A stretch of DNA of 64,000 bases from Brevundimonas sp. ASV9 (GTDB lineage Bacteria > Pseudomonadota > Alphaproteobacteria > Caulobacterales > Caulobacteraceae): positions 19,524 through 83,523 of the forward strand of contig NZ_JAELUF010000003.1 in the NCBI RefSeq assembly GCF_016429195.1, in the 5' to 3' direction. This document shows, piece after piece, positions 17,173 to 27,700 of the stretch (positions are counted from its first letter, which is position 1; every line of letters starts with the position of its first letter). The notes beneath the pieces were generated by a model. That model did no database searches and was not told where the DNA came from. It was given only the letters and a program-made list of their open reading frames with translations. A program made the position numbers and the translations under genes.

Positions 17173-17886
17173 CTAGGCCGCCTCGGCCGCGATGGCTTCG
17201 GCGAACGCTGGAGACTGCGGACGATAGTGACAGCAGGCCACGCTCGCGAGAACGGCCTCATCCTTCAAAAGGATTCGTCCCCGCACGGTGCGTAGGGCGC
17301 CGGCGGCGCGAAGGCTCTGACACGCCTGATTGATGCTGGATCGGCGCAGGCTCAGCAACGCTCCGATATTCGATTGTGACAGAGCGATCTCAAAGCCACC
17401 GGTAGCGCGATGAATATCCAGAAGAAAGCTGGCGACGCGAGAGATCGACCCATGCGACATGGCGCACCTCAAACGCGTCTCCATCGCCTTCAATCGCTTG
17501 ACGCCGCCTGAAAGCAGAAATTGAACGCCTTCCTCACCCGCCTCCCGGCAGAAAGCCGCAACGGGCGCCCGGTAAACCAAGCCGTTCGACAGCCAGAGCC
17601 CTGGGCTTCCCCCTGCGATGTCGATCAGATCGCCCGCCGCAGCGACGCCGCAATGGGTTCCTCGTTTCCCGTCATCAAGAAGAAGACAACCGTCGAGAAC
17701 GACAGCGATCTCGCCATCCGGACGATAGGGTCCGCCCGACACGACGGGAATGATCTCTCCCAGGCGTAGCGCGCGACTGCGACTTTCGAAGGAGAGCGCA
17801 TCGAACGCCCGCCACAATGAAAGAATTTCCTCGCGCGGCTCTAGACATGGCGAGGTTTCGCCGGACGGTGTCGCAGGATCGAGCAT
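17173..17886 (-). CDS. divergent Crp/Fnr-like regulator
   Basis: A 237-residue regulator. Its N-terminal sensor half is a degenerate beta-roll (GEIAVVLDGCLLLDDGKRG, GDLIDIAGGSPGLWL) and its C-terminal half is a winged helix (ALSQSNIGALLSLRRSSINQACQSLRAAGALRTVRGRI). The recognition helix RRSSINQA differs from the HVNR type of the other two regulators nearby. It lies directly downstream of the catalase gene on the same strand, 43 bases away, so it may be co-transcribed with it. Confidence 0.8.
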   Translation of the reverse strand: MLDPATPSGETSPCLEPREEILSLWRAFDALSFESRSRALRLGEIIPVVSGGPYRPDGEIAVVLDGCLLLDDGKRGTHCGVAAAGDLIDIAGGSPGLWLSNGLVYRAPVAAFCREAGEEGVQFLLSGGVKRLKAMETRLRCAMSHGSISRVASFLLDIHRATGGFEIALSQSNIGALLSLRRSSINQACQSLRAAGALRTVRGRILLKDEAVLASVACCHYRPQSPAFAEAIAAEAA

Positions 17887-17929
17887 AGACGCATCCTGCG
17901 ACTTTCCGGGCGTCGCGCACTTACATGGG

Positions 17930-18844
17930 TTAACTGACGCCTTCGTCCTCGATCAGTGCGGTCGTGGTCCCTGCCCCAGGTCCCGCCCCTAGATCAGCGC
18001 CGGTCACAGGATTGCTGTCGGGGTCAGAGGCTGTCCGGGCGGCAAAGGCCTGGACAGCGGCGGCGTCCCGTTCGCCCAGTGAGACGCTGGCGGAGCCGTC
18101 GCCGCCGTCCACGGCGCCCTGCTGTTCACGGTCGTCGATGAATTCCCATTGCTCCCCCTCATTCCAAGGTCCGCGGACATCGCCCTCCCCTTGGGACATG
18201 TCGTAGTATTTGTCAGCGAAGGCGGGCAGGCCGACCAATTTGCCCGCCGGGAAGTTCGGCTCGATGGCGTAGAGGGCCTTTTCGAAGGACTTCTGATGCG
18301 CCACTTCGCGCGTCATCAGGAAGTTCAACGCGTCCTTCACGCCGGGATCGTCCGTGCAGTTGATCAGACGTTCATAGACGATCTTGGCACGGGACTCGGC
18401 GGCGATGTTGGAGCGTAGGTCGCAGGCGGGATCGCCGATCGAGTCGATGTAGGCGGCGGTCCACGGGACACCGGCGGAATTGATCAGGGCAGGCGCGCCG
18501 CCATAGAGAATGGAGGTCGTATGGCTCTCACCACCGCTGTTCAGCGAGGCGTAGAGATCGGCCTCCTCCATCGCGGCTTCAGCCATCTGGCCTTTCACGC
18601 CTCGGTTCAGCATCGACACGATCGAGCCAATAACCTCGAGGTGGCTCAACTCTTCCGTGGCGATGTCGAGCAGCATGTCTTTGCGGCCCGGATCTTCGTC
18701 CGCCAAAGCCTGGGTGAAGTAGCGCATGGCGGCGGCGAGCTCGCCCTGCGGCCCTCCGAATTGCTCAAGCATCAGGGTGGCGAGACCCGGGTTCGGTTCG
18801 GACACCCTGACCGTATACATCAGGCGCTTGTTGTGCATGAACAT
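17930..18844 (-). CDS. manganese catalase
   Basis: A 304-residue non-haem dimanganese catalase that dismutates hydrogen peroxide. The ferritin-like four-helix core carries the ligand segments QGELAAAMRYFTQALA near residue 33, DIATEELSHLEVIG near residues 60-73, and MTREVAHQKSFEKAL near residue 180. The C-terminal tail is long and Gly/Asp/Ala-rich, as in many family members. An EcfG-like motif lies 30 bases before the start, consistent with general-stress induction. A divergent hemerythrin-like gene shares the intergenic region. Confidence 0.93.
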   Translation of the reverse strand: MFMHNKRLMYTVRVSEPNPGLATLMLEQFGGPQGELAAAMRYFTQALADEDPGRKDMLLDIATEELSHLEVIGSIVSMLNRGVKGQMAEAAMEEADLYASLNSGGESHTTSILYGGAPALINSAGVPWTAAYIDSIGDPACDLRSNIAAESRAKIVYERLINCTDDPGVKDALNFLMTREVAHQKSFEKALYAIEPNFPAGKLVGLPAFADKYYDMSQGEGDVRGPWNEGEQWEFIDDREQQGAVDGGDGSASVSLGERDAAAVQAFAARTASDPDSNPVTGADLGAGPGAGTTTALIEDEGVS

Positions 18845-18873
18845 GGCTGGCTCCTTGGGATTGAAGCCGAGCT

Positions 18874-18899
18874 AACCGGGCCATTCCGAGTGCTGTTCC
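18874..18899 (-). promoter_or_regulatory. candidate EcfG promoter of manganese catalase
   Basis: On the minus strand GGAAC, seventeen bases, then GGTT, differing from the GGAAC-N16/17-CGTT consensus at one position. It lies about 30 bases upstream of the catalase ATG. Mn-catalase genes are frequent members of the alphaproteobacterial general stress regulon, which supports the call. Confidence 0.55.
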
Positions 18900-19023
18900 G
18901 AAGGTCGGTTTTCCGACCTTGAAACGTTTTACTCTCGAGCGCGGCCATCGGTTGTGCCCGCTATTGGACAGTCGGAACGGACAACTCCGAGCGGCTCTTG
19001 AACCTTCTTTCACGGGAGGTTTG

Positions 19024-19560
19024 ATGTCCCTCATCGACAAGGCGCTCGCCGCCGTCACCCCGCAGCCTGACGATCAGACGCGCAAGGCGGCGACGGAAAA
19101 GGCCCGCGCCGCCTCCCAGGCGGGAGACTGGCTTTCGCTGGTGCTCGATCATCACGACGCCATCCGCGCCGCCTTCGCCTGCGGCCGAACGGCCAAGACC
19201 GCTGTCAAAAGAAACACCGCTCGCGATGCCCTCGCCGTCGTGCTGAACGGCCATGCGTTGGCCGAGGAGCTGGTCCTCTATCCCGCCCTCGGTCAGGCCG
19301 GAGAAAAGATGCACGCGGCCCACGCCTATCTCGAGCAGACGACCACGAAGGCTCAGATGGCGGAGCTTGAAAACATCGCGCCCTCGAAGCCCGCCTGGCT
19401 GGAAAAATGGGCCCACATCGAAGGCGCCGTTCTCACCCATATGTTCGAAGAAGAGAGCGATTGGTTTCTGACCCTGAAGGCCAAGGGTCACCACCAGGTC
19501 CGTCTGGCCTCGCGTTACGCCGAAGAGTTCGAACGCTACGCTGGCGCCCCCCAGTCCTGA
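19024..19560 (+). CDS. hemerythrin-like (HHE) domain protein
   Basis: A 178-residue helical protein with hemerythrin-type histidine/glutamate placement: LDHHDAIRAAF near residues 43-53, GHALAEELVLYPAL near residue 78, AHAYLEQ, and HMFEEESDWF near residue 140. Such proteins bind a di-iron site and sense or handle oxygen, NO or iron. The ATG at 19024 has GGGAGG eight bases upstream; upstream codons in the same frame lack support. It is divergent from manganese catalase, fitting an oxidative-stress role. Confidence 0.85.
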   Translation: MSLIDKALAAVTPQPDDQTRKAATEKARAASQAGDWLSLVLDHHDAIRAAFACGRTAKTAVKRNTARDALAVVLNGHALAEELVLYPALGQAGEKMHAAHAYLEQTTTKAQMAELENIAPSKPAWLEKWAHIEGAVLTHMFEEESDWFLTLKAKGHHQVRLASRYAEEFERYAGAPQS

Positions 19561-19602
19561 GCCGCCTGATCCCGACCGTCCAACATCAAGGAGGCATCAA
19601 CG

Positions 19603-20166
19603 ATGTCCGCCCCCCTTTCGACAGACGCCGACGTCCAGTCACCAGCATTCCACGACGACTATGTGGAAGGCGCCTACGACTCCACCAGCATCCAGGCCGT
19701 CATGATCAACCAGCCTCGTCAACGGCTTTATGACTACTGGCGCGACTTCCGAAACCTGCCCAGTTTCATGGAGAATGTGAGGTCGGTGGATCTTCTGGAC
19801 GACCTCCGATCAAGTTGGAGCGTTGCAGGTCCGGCCGGTGCGGAGATCGAGCTTGTCAGCGAGATCACCGAAGATCGTCCCGGCGAATACATCGCCTGGC
19901 GGTCGACCGAGGACAGCGATGTCGATCACGAGGGCTGGATCGCGTTTCGCGACAACGCCTTCGGCCGCGGAACCGAGGTGCGTGTCCTGATCAGCTACGA
20001 CCCGCCGGCGGGCGCCGTCGGCAAACTGGTCGCCAAGGTGATGCAGCGCGAGCCCCGGGTCCAGGCCCGGCGCGAGCTGCGACGTTTCAAACAGCTGATG
20101 GAAACGGGCGAAATCTCGACGTCCAAAGCTCCCGACGCGGCGCCGCGCGCCGACCGTCATTTCTGA
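19603..20166 (+). CDS. SRPBCC (START/cyclase-like) family protein
   Basis: A 187-residue protein whose middle is a polyketide-cyclase/SRPBCC helix-grip fold: [33 protein letters not shown], then [19 protein letters not shown] and [21 protein letters not shown]. The ligand is unknown. It has a good AAGGAGG site before the ATG and lies 17 bases from the alcohol dehydrogenase gene, forming an operon with it. SRPBCC proteins next to a Zn-alcohol dehydrogenase recur in stress clusters of this group (recalled, not checked). Confidence 0.85.
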   Translation: MSAPLSTDADVQSPAFHDDYVEGAYDSTSIQAVMINQPRQRLYDYWRDFRNLPSFMENVRSVDLLDDLRSSWSVAGPAGAEIELVSEITEDRPGEYIAWRSTEDSDVDHEGWIAFRDNAFGRGTEVRVLISYDPPAGAVGKLVAKVMQREPRVQARRELRRFKQLMETGEISTSKAPDAAPRADRHF

Positions 20167-20183
20167 TCCCGGAAGGAATTCCC

Positions 20184-21362
20184 ATGCGCGCCCTGACTTG
20201 GCACGGCAAACACAATGTTCAGGTGGACACGGTCCCCGATCCCCAGATCGTCAATCCCCGCGATGCGATCATCAAGATTACGGCGACCGCCATCTGCGGA
20301 TCGGACCTGCACCTCTACGATAGCGTGATCCCCGGCATGTCCAATGGCGACATCCTCGGCCACGAGTTCATGGGCGAGGTCGTCGAGATCGGCCGTGGCA
20401 ACACGAGCCTTCAGGTCGGTCAAAAGGTCGTCGTCCCCTTCGTGATCGCCTGCGGCTCCTGCTTCCATTGCGGCAAGCAGCAGTTCTCGGCCTGCGACAA
20501 CTCCAATCCCGCCGACAAGTCCGACGCATCCGAGATCGCCTACGGTTACCCGGCTGCCGGGCTGTTCGGCTATTCGCATCTGACCGGCGGCTATGCGGGC
20601 GGCCAGGCGGAATATGTCCGCGTCCCCTATTCCGACGTCGGCCCGATCGTGGTGCCGGACGGGATTGAGGATGAGCGGGTCCTGTTCCTGTCGGACATCT
20701 TCCCCACGGGTTGGATGGCGGCCGAAAACGCGGAGATCGAGCCCGGCGACACGGTGGCGATCTGGGGCTGCGGGCCCGTCGGTCTGTTCGCCATCAAGAG
20801 CGCCAGATTGATGGGCGCCGGCCGCATCATCGCCATCGATCATCATCCACGCCGACTGGAGCTCGCCAAGGCGAATGGCGCGGAAGTCCTCAACTATCAT
20901 GAGGTCAAGGTTCGCGAAGCCCTGATGGAGATGACCGCCGGCATCGGGCCGGATGCCTGCATCGACGCCGTCGGCATGGAGGCGCATGGCTTTTCGCCCG
21001 ACAACATCATCGATGCGGTGAAGCAAGAAACGAAGCTGGGAACGGATCGCCAACATGTCCTGCGCGAGACGATCATGGCGTGTCGCAAGGGAGGACGCGT
21101 TTCAATCCCCGGCGTGTATGGCGGGATTGGCGACAAGCTGCCGATCGGCGCCCTCATGCAGAAGGGTCTGACGATCAAGACCGGCCAGACCCATGTGCAG
21201 AAATACCTGCCGCAGCTCCTTGAGCTGGTCATGGACGGCAAGATCGACACGACGGATCTGATCAGCCATCGCCTGCCGCTTGAGCAGGCGCCAGAGGCTT
21301 ACAAGAACTTCCACGACAATCCGAACGAATGGACGAAGGTGGTGCTGAAGCCGCACGGCTGA
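20184..21362 (+). CDS. zinc-dependent alcohol dehydrogenase
   Basis: A 392-residue medium-chain dehydrogenase. Catalytic zinc ligands are in [11 protein letters not shown] (Cys39) and GHEFMGEV (His61/Glu62). The structural zinc site is [16 protein letters not shown] near residues 92-107, and the NAD-binding motif is [13 protein letters not shown] near residue 195. It resembles the glutathione-independent formaldehyde dehydrogenase-like branch, with a long insertion near 265-290 ([14 protein letters not shown]). It oxidises an alcohol or aldehyde; the true substrate is not readable. Confidence 0.92.
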   Translation: MRALTWHGKHNVQVDTVPDPQIVNPRDAIIKITATAICGSDLHLYDSVIPGMSNGDILGHEFMGEVVEIGRGNTSLQVGQKVVVPFVIACGSCFHCGKQQFSACDNSNPADKSDASEIAYGYPAAGLFGYSHLTGGYAGGQAEYVRVPYSDVGPIVVPDGIEDERVLFLSDIFPTGWMAAENAEIEPGDTVAIWGCGPVGLFAIKSARLMGAGRIIAIDHHPRRLELAKANGAEVLNYHEVKVREALMEMTAGIGPDACIDAVGMEAHGFSPDNIIDAVKQETKLGTDRQHVLRETIMACRKGGRVSIPGVYGGIGDKLPIGALMQKGLTIKTGQTHVQKYLPQLLELVMDGKIDTTDLISHRLPLEQAPEAYKNFHDNPNEWTKVVLKPHG

Positions 21363-21584
21363 TCGACGGCCGTCGTTCGAGCCCTACCGCCATGACACGA
21401 TGGACAGCCAGACATCCGATCGCACCATAGCGAAGTCCGTGATTGTTTCACGAGGCCTGGCAGGAACAGGACGGGTTCAGCGAGCCTTTGGGTAAGCCAT
21501 GACGCTACACCCGCTGCTCGCCGATCGCTTAGAATCCGGTCTCGGCCTGCCCACCTCATCATCCCGCGACGGAAGAGCATTTTC

Positions 21585-22154
21585 GTGATCGACGCTGAGC
21601 AGGTCGTAACGCTTCTCGGCGACTCGCTCACCGCCGGCTATGGCCTCAGGCCGGCCGAAAGCTTGCCGCGCCAACTGGCGGCGCGATTGGCGAGCGGAAC
21701 GCCTCCGGTTCGCGTCATCGGCGCGGGCGTGTCCGGCGATACGACAAGGGATGGCTTGCGACGGCTCGATCGGGACGTGCCGGCGCAAACGGATCTTTGC
21801 GTCGTCGCCTTGGGCGCCAACGACATGATGCAGTTGGTCCCGGCCGATTACGTCAGGAATAATCTTCTGTCGATCATCGAGAAACTCCAACAGCGCAACA
21901 TCCCCGTTTTGCTGAGCGGCATGCGGGCGCCGCCCTGGTTTGGCGCCTACGCCTGCGCGTTCGACGCGGTCTACCCCGAGGTCGCTCGCGCAGCGAGCGT
22001 GCCCCTGATGCCCTTCCTGATGGAGGGTGTAGCGTTGCAGCCGGCCTATGTCTTGCCGGACCGGATCCATCCCAACGCCGCCGGCGTGGGCAAGATGGCC
22101 GACACCCTTGCACCCCATGTGCGATCCGCCCTGGCGGCCCTGCGGACGCCGTGA
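21585..22154 (+). CDS. SGNH-family arylesterase/lysophospholipase
   Basis: A 189-residue SGNH hydrolase. Block I GDSLTAGYGL holds Ser, block II GAGVSGDTT the Gly, block III ALGANDMM the Asn, and block V DRIHPNAAG the Asp/His pair, in the usual order for TesA-like esterases. No convincing signal peptide precedes it from the GTG at 21585, whereas TesA is usually periplasmic. Either the start is wrong or this one is cytoplasmic. It ends four bases before exonuclease III. Confidence 0.85.
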   Translation: MIDAEQVVTLLGDSLTAGYGLRPAESLPRQLAARLASGTPPVRVIGAGVSGDTTRDGLRRLDRDVPAQTDLCVVALGANDMMQLVPADYVRNNLLSIIEKLQQRNIPVLLSGMRAPPWFGAYACAFDAVYPEVARAASVPLMPFLMEGVALQPAYVLPDRIHPNAAGVGKMADTLAPHVRSALAALRTP

Positions 22155-22158
22155 CGGG

Positions 22159-22932
22159 ATGCGGCTGGCCACCTTCAACATCAACGGCGTCAATCGTCGC
22201 CTGCCCAATCTCCTCGCCTGGCTTGAACAGGCCCAGCCGGACATGGTCTGCCTTCAGGAGCTGAAGGCGACCGACAGCCAATTTCCGAATGCCGAGATCA
22301 AGGCGGCCGGCTACGATGCGGCCTGGGTTGGCGAACAGCGCTGGAACGGCGTCGCAATCCTAAGCCGCATTGGCGAGCCGGTCGTGACCCGACGCCGGCT
22401 GCCCGGCAACGCCACTGATCCCCAGGCCCGTTATATAGAGGCGGCAGTCAATGGCGTGTTGATCGGCTGCCTCTATTTGCCCAACGGCAATCCCAGGCCC
22501 GGGCCCAAGTTCGACTACAAGCTTGCCTGGGCCGACCGGCTGATCGCCCATGCGGGGACCCTCTACGCCACTGCAGCGCCGGTCGTGCTCGCCGGCGACT
22601 ACAATGTCGTCCCGACCAACGCCGACATCTACAACACCAGTTCGTGGAAGGCCGACGCCCTGCTTCAGCCCGAGAGCCGCGCGGCCTTCAAGCGCCTGCT
22701 GGACCAGGGCTGGACCGACGCCCTGCGAGAGCGTTTCCCGCACGATCCGCCGCCCTGGACCTTCTGGTCCTATTTCCGCGAGGCCTGGTGCCGCGACGCC
22801 GGTCTGCGGATCGACCATGTGCTGCTCAACGGTCTCGCGGCCGAACGGCTGACCGACGCCGGCGTCGATCGCGCGGTGCGCGGCGCCGAGGGCGCGAGCG
22901 ACCACGCGCCGGTCTGGATCGAGCTTGCCTGA
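22159..22932 (+). CDS. xth: exodeoxyribonuclease III (AP endonuclease)
   Basis: A 257-residue EEP-superfamily nuclease that cuts at abasic sites and removes 3' blocks. Motifs: MRLATFNINGVNRRLP (Asn at 7-9), CLQELKATD (metal-binding Glu), GCLYLPNGNP, LAGDYNVVPTNADIYN, WTFWSY, LRIDHVLLN and the final SDHAPVWIEL. All catalytic residues appear present. The start at 22159 matches the family N terminus. It is convergent with the alkB-like gene and adds to a base-damage repair block. Confidence 0.92.
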   Translation: MRLATFNINGVNRRLPNLLAWLEQAQPDMVCLQELKATDSQFPNAEIKAAGYDAAWVGEQRWNGVAILSRIGEPVVTRRRLPGNATDPQARYIEAAVNGVLIGCLYLPNGNPRPGPKFDYKLAWADRLIAHAGTLYATAAPVVLAGDYNVVPTNADIYNTSSWKADALLQPESRAAFKRLLDQGWTDALRERFPHDPPPWTFWSYFREAWCRDAGLRIDHVLLNGLAAERLTDAGVDRAVRGAEGASDHAPVWIELA

Positions 22933-22976
22933 CCCAGCCGATCCGGACCGCTGGACGTCAGTCGACCCAACAATCG

Positions 22977-23537
22977 TCAAGCCGTCAGGGTCCGGAAGGT
23001 GATGGAATAGCGCAAGGCTGTCATAGGTGTGATAGAATGCTCCCAAGCAGCGCGCGCCTCTCCTGACAGGCGATAGACCGAGCCGCTCGCCAGCGCCGCA
23101 TTTCGACGCAGGAAGCCCGCCCCCTGGCGACGGCGCAGCCGCATCACGCAGGGCGCAAGTAAGGACACGCCCAGGATTTCCCCATAGACGGGGCGGTCGC
23201 GATGCCAGCCGATGCCGGCGCCCGGCGCATATTCATTGACCAGAACCTGCACAAAGGCCGCGCCGTTCAGATCGAGGCGGCCCGCCAAGCGCGCCATTAA
23301 GGTCGAGAGAAACGCCGGCCAACCCGCGCCATCACCCCCGCAGTCGAAGGCGGCGATCCGGCGATGACCCAGGTAGCCCAGATGTTCATAGGGTTTGAAC
23401 GCCAGAGTCTGGAGCGCGGCGACAAGCGCGGCCTGTTCAGGCGCCGACAGGACGCCGGCCCAATAGTCAAAGCCCGCCACCACGGGCGTGCGCGCGGGTG
23501 CATCGTCGAACAGGTCGATTTGCGATAGTTCGGTCAC
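22977..23537 (-). CDS. alkB: AlkB-like 2-oxoglutarate/Fe(II) dioxygenase
   Basis: A 186-residue oxidative demethylase-type protein. The iron ligands are HRDRPVYG (His-x-Asp) near residue 109 and the late HSITPM histidine near residue 167, followed by ALRYSITFRTL with the Arg that binds 2-oxoglutarate. These enzymes repair alkylated bases directly. The GTG start at 23537 overlaps the dinB stop (GTGA), so it is translated with dinB. Family assignment is firm; whether it acts on DNA is inferred from its neighbours. Confidence 0.88.
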   Translation of the reverse strand: MTELSQIDLFDDAPARTPVVAGFDYWAGVLSAPEQAALVAALQTLAFKPYEHLGYLGHRRIAAFDCGGDGAGWPAFLSTLMARLAGRLDLNGAAFVQVLVNEYAPGAGIGWHRDRPVYGEILGVSLLAPCVMRLRRRQGAGFLRRNAALASGSVYRLSGEARAAWEHSITPMTALRYSITFRTLTA

Positions 23538-24607
23538 GCCAGGACCAGTTGGTTCGCCGCGGCGCCGGTCGTCTCCAGATTGGACAGGCTTACCCCGACC
23601 AGGCGCACGCCCCGGCTTGGCGGGTAGAGGGACCGGACCAGCACCCGACTGACCTCGTGCAGGGCTTGGCGGGAGGCCACAGGCTCGGACAGGGACCGGC
23701 TTCGCGTCGATTGCTGGAAGTCCGCCCATTTGACCTTGACGGTGACCGTCCGTCCCCGGCTGCCGGTCTTCTCGCACCAGGCCCAGACATCGTCGGCCAT
23801 GGCCATTACCCCGGCCTCGATCGCGTCCGGATCGGTCAGGTCGGAGGCGAAGGTGGTTTCCGAACCGCTCGACTTGCGGGTCCGGTCGGGATTGACCGGA
23901 CGATCGTCCTCGCCGCGGGCGATGGCGTAATACCAGGGCCCGGACTTGCCGAAATGATGCTGGAGAAAGGCTCGGGATTGGCGGCGCAGATCCGCGCCGG
24001 TGCGGATCCCCAGCCCTTCCAACTTCGCGGCCGTCACCGGCCCCACGCCGTGGAAGCGCCTGACCGGCAAATCCTCGACGAAGGCCTCGCCACGCCCGGG
24101 CGCCACGACAAACTGGCCGTTCGGCTTGTTCTGGTCCGACGCCAGCTTGGCCAGAAACTTGTTGTACGAAATCCCGGCCGAGGCCGTCAGGCCGGTCTCT
24201 TCGAGGATCCGCCGCCGAATCGCCCCCGCCGTCGCCGAGGCGGTCCCCATGCCGCGCCGATCTGAAGTCACATCGAGATAAGCCTCGTCCAGCGACAGGG
24301 GCTCGATCAGGTCGGTGTAGTCGGCGAAGATCGCATGGATCTGCGCCGAGACCGCGCGATAGACCTCGAAGCGCGGCGGGGCGAAGACGAGGTCCGGGCA
24401 TTTGCGCAGGGCGGTTGTGGAGGGCATGGCCGAGCGCACCCCAAACCGCCGCGCCTCATAGCTGGCGGCGGCGACCACGCCGCGCGCCGCCGCGTGCCCC
24501 ACCGCCACCGGCCGTCCGCGCAGGGCCGGATCGTCCCTCTGTTCGACGGAGGCGAAGAAGGCGTCCATGTCCACATGGACGATCTTGCGGGTGGCGACGC
24601 CAGACAT
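23534..24607 (-). CDS. dinB: DNA polymerase IV (DinB)
   Basis: A 357-residue Y-family translesion polymerase with intact catalytic motifs: [16 protein letters not shown] at residues 12-27, [25 protein letters not shown] near residue 104, the HhH segment [17 protein letters not shown], and a little-finger domain. The ATG at 24607 faces dnaE2 across about 110 bases containing an SOS-like box. It is followed by an overlapping alkB-like gene. Intact catalytic acids separate it clearly from ImuB at 2.3 kb. Confidence 0.94.
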   Translation of the reverse strand: MSGVATRKIVHVDMDAFFASVEQRDDPALRGRPVAVGHAAARGVVAAASYEARRFGVRSAMPSTTALRKCPDLVFAPPRFEVYRAVSAQIHAIFADYTDLIEPLSLDEAYLDVTSDRRGMGTASATAGAIRRRILEETGLTASAGISYNKFLAKLASDQNKPNGQFVVAPGRGEAFVEDLPVRRFHGVGPVTAAKLEGLGIRTGADLRRQSRAFLQHHFGKSGPWYYAIARGEDDRPVNPDRTRKSSGSETTFASDLTDPDAIEAGVMAMADDVWAWCEKTGSRGRTVTVKVKWADFQQSTRSRSLSEPVASRQALHEVSRVLVRSLYPPSRGVRLVGVSLSNLETTGAAANQLVLA

Positions 24608-24628
24608 GCGCCATGCATATCAAGACCA

Positions 24629-24643
24629 GAACAAAAAGAAAAC
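24629..24643. promoter_or_regulatory. imperfect SOS-like box between dinB and dnaE2
   Basis: GAAC-N7-AAAC, one base away from the GAAC-N7-GAAC LexA box seen before imuA. It lies in the dinB/dnaE2 divergent spacer and could serve both promoters. The mismatch falls in the second half-site, so weaker LexA control is expected. Confidence 0.45.
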
Positions 24644-24717
24644 ATTTGTCCAAGGCCACGCTTGCCAATCGGCTTGCCGAAGTGCTGTCGGGGAGGTCGA
24701 ACAGCCGCTCAATCCCT

Positions 24718-27700
24718 ATGTCTTACGTCGAGCTTCAAGCCACTTCGCACTTCTCCTTCCTGCGCGGCGCCAGCAGTTGCGAGCTGCTGTTCGAACAGGC
24801 CCGGCTGTGCGGGCTGGACGCCCTGGCCATCGTCGATCGCAACTCGCTAGCGGGGATCGTGCGCGCCCATGAGGCGGCCAAGGCCTCCGGCGTGCGGCTG
24901 ATCGTCGGCTGCCGGCTTGATCTGATCGATGGGACAGGCGTGCTCGTCTATCCGACCGACCGGCCCGCCTATTCCCGGCTGACGCGCCTGCTCTCCCTGG
25001 GCAAGCGACGCGCCGGCAAGGCCAAGTGCCACCTCGACTGGTCGGACCTGAAAGACTGGTCGGAGGGCCTGATCGCCATCCTGGTTCCTGACGAGGCGGA
25101 CGAGGCCTGCGCCGTCAATCTGCGGCGGCTGAAGGCGACCTTTTCTGCGGGCGCCTATCTCGCCCTGACGCTGCGACGACGCCCAGGGGACGCATTGCGA
25201 CTGCATGACCTGTCGAACCTCGCCGTCCAGGCCGGCGTGCCGACCGTCGTGACCAACGACGTCCTCTTTCATCATCCGGACCAACGCCTGCTGCAGGACG
25301 TGGTCACCTGCGTTCGACACGGCTGCACCATCGACGAACTGGGTTTCCGACGCGAACGCCATGCGGATCGCTATCTGAAGCCGCCCCACGAGATGCACCG
25401 CCTGTTCAAGGCCTATCCCGAGGCCTTGGCCCGCTCAGTCGAGATCGCCGACCGCTGCCGGTTTTCGCTGGATGAGTTGGCGTATCAATATCCGGACGAG
25501 GTCTCGACGCCGGGCATGACGCCGCAGCAGACGCTGGAACAGCTGACCTGGGCCGGAGCCGCCGACCGCTATCCGGAAGGGCTGCCGGATAGGGTGCGCA
25601 AGACGCTTCGGCACGAACTCGATCTGATCGGCCAGCTCGACTACGCCCCCTATTTCCTGACGGTCCATTCGATCGTGCGCTTCGCTCGCAGCCAGGACAT
25701 CCTGTGCCAGGGTCGTGGTTCGGCCGCCAACTCTGCCGTCTGCTACGTGCTGGGCATCACCTCGATCGACCCGGGCCGCAATGACCTTCTGTTCGAGCGC
25801 TTCGTCAGCCAGGAGCGCCGCGAGCCGCCGGACATCGATGTCGATTTCGAGCATGAACGGCGCGAAGTCGTCATGCAGTGGATCTTCGAGACCTACGGCC
25901 GCAACCATGCGGCGCTCTGCTCCGTCGTCACCCGCTATCGCTCGCGCGGCGCCCTGCGCGACGTCGGCAAGGCGTTGGGGCTCAGCGAGGACCTGATCAA
26001 GACCCTGTCGTCCCAGGTCTGGAGCTATTCCAGCGAGGGCGTCGAGGACAAGCATGTCGCGGACCTCAACCTCAATCTGGAAGACCGGCGGCTTCGCCTG
26101 GCGCTAGAGCTGTCGCGTCAGCTGATCGGGGCCCCGCGCCACCTCAGCCAGCACCCGGGCGGCTTCGTCCTGACGCACGATCGCCTGGACGACCTGGTCC
26201 CGATCGAGCCAGCCGCGATGAAGGACCGCCAGGTCATCGAATGGGACAAGGACGACATCGACGTCCTGAAGTTCATGAAGGTCGATGTGCTAGCGCTCGG
26301 CATGCTCAGCTGCATGAAGCGCGGCTTCGACCTCCTGGCCGAGTACAAGGGGATCGCGCTCGACCTCGCCACCATTCCGGCCGAGGATCCCAAGACCTAT
26401 GCGATGATCCGCAAGGCCGACACGCTCGGGGTCTTCCAGATCGAGAGCCGAGCCCAGATGGCCATGCTCCCGCGCATCAAGCCCCGCACCTTCTACGATC
26501 TGGTCATCGAGGTCGCCATTGTCCGCCCCGGCCCAATCCAGGGCGACATGGTCCATCCCTATCTGCGCCGCAGGGAGGGTAAGGAGGACGTGGTCTATCC
26601 CAAGCCCGAGCTCGAGAAGGTGTTGGGCAAGACCTTGGGCGTGCCGCTGTTCCAGGAACAGGCCATGCGGGTCGCGATCGAATGCGCCGGCTTCACCGCT
26701 TCGGAGGCCGACCAGCTTCGCCGGGCCATGGCGACGTTCAAGTTCACCGGCGGGGTCAGCCATTTCAAGGACAAGCTGATCAGCGGCATGGTCGAGCGCG
26801 GCTATGACGCCGCCTTCGCCGAGAAGACCTTCAGCCAGCTGGAAGGGTTCGGCTCCTACGGCTTTCCGGAAAGCCATGCAGCCTCCTTCGCCCTGATCGC
26901 CTACGCCTCCTCCTGGCTTAAATGCCATCACCCGGATGTCTTCTGCGCCGCGCTGCTGAACGCTCAGCCCATGGGCTTCTATGCGCCGGCGCAGATCGTC
27001 CGTGACGCCCAGCAGCACGGCGTCGAGATCCGGCCCATCTGCGTCAACGCCAGCCGCTGGGACTGCACCCTGGAGCCAGCAGGCGACGATGGACGCTTCG
27101 CCGTCCGCCTGGGTCTTCGCATGGTGCGCGGCCTGGTGAACGGCGACGCTGCCCGCCTCCTTGCGGCACGGACGGACGGCGCCTTCCGCTCTGTCGACGA
27201 CCTCTGGCGACGCGCCGGTGCCCAGGTCGCCAGCCTTGTCCGCCTGGCGGAGGCGGACGCTTTCCGCCCTGCCCTTTTCCTGGATCGTCGGGATGCGCTG
27301 TGGGCTATCAAGGGGCTGAGGGACGAGCCCCTGCCCCTGTTCGCCGCCGCCGACGTCCACGACCAGAAGACGGAAATCTCCGAGCCCGATCCGGGCCTCA
27401 AGCCAATGACGCCTGGACGGGAAGTGGTCGAGGACTACAGCCATATCGGCCTGACCCTGCGCGACCATCCGCTGAGCTTCCTGCGCGGCGATCTGCAGGC
27501 CCGGCACATCATGACCTGCGCCGACGGGACGGCCATGCGCGACGGTCGGCTGACGCGCGTCGCAGGTCTCGTGCTGGTTCGTCAGAAGCCCGGCAGCGCC
27601 AAAGGGGTCATGTTCATCACCATCGAGGACGAGACCGGCGTGGCCAATCTGGTCATCTGGCCCAGCCTCTATGAACAGCAGCGCCGCATCGTCCTGTCAG

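Noticed and set aside
26290..27507. A 405-residue open frame antisense to dnaE2, and a similar 405-residue frame antisense to the integrase (32154-33371).
   Set aside because: Both are mirror frames of high-GC coding sequence; composition follows the sense gene and no domain is visible.
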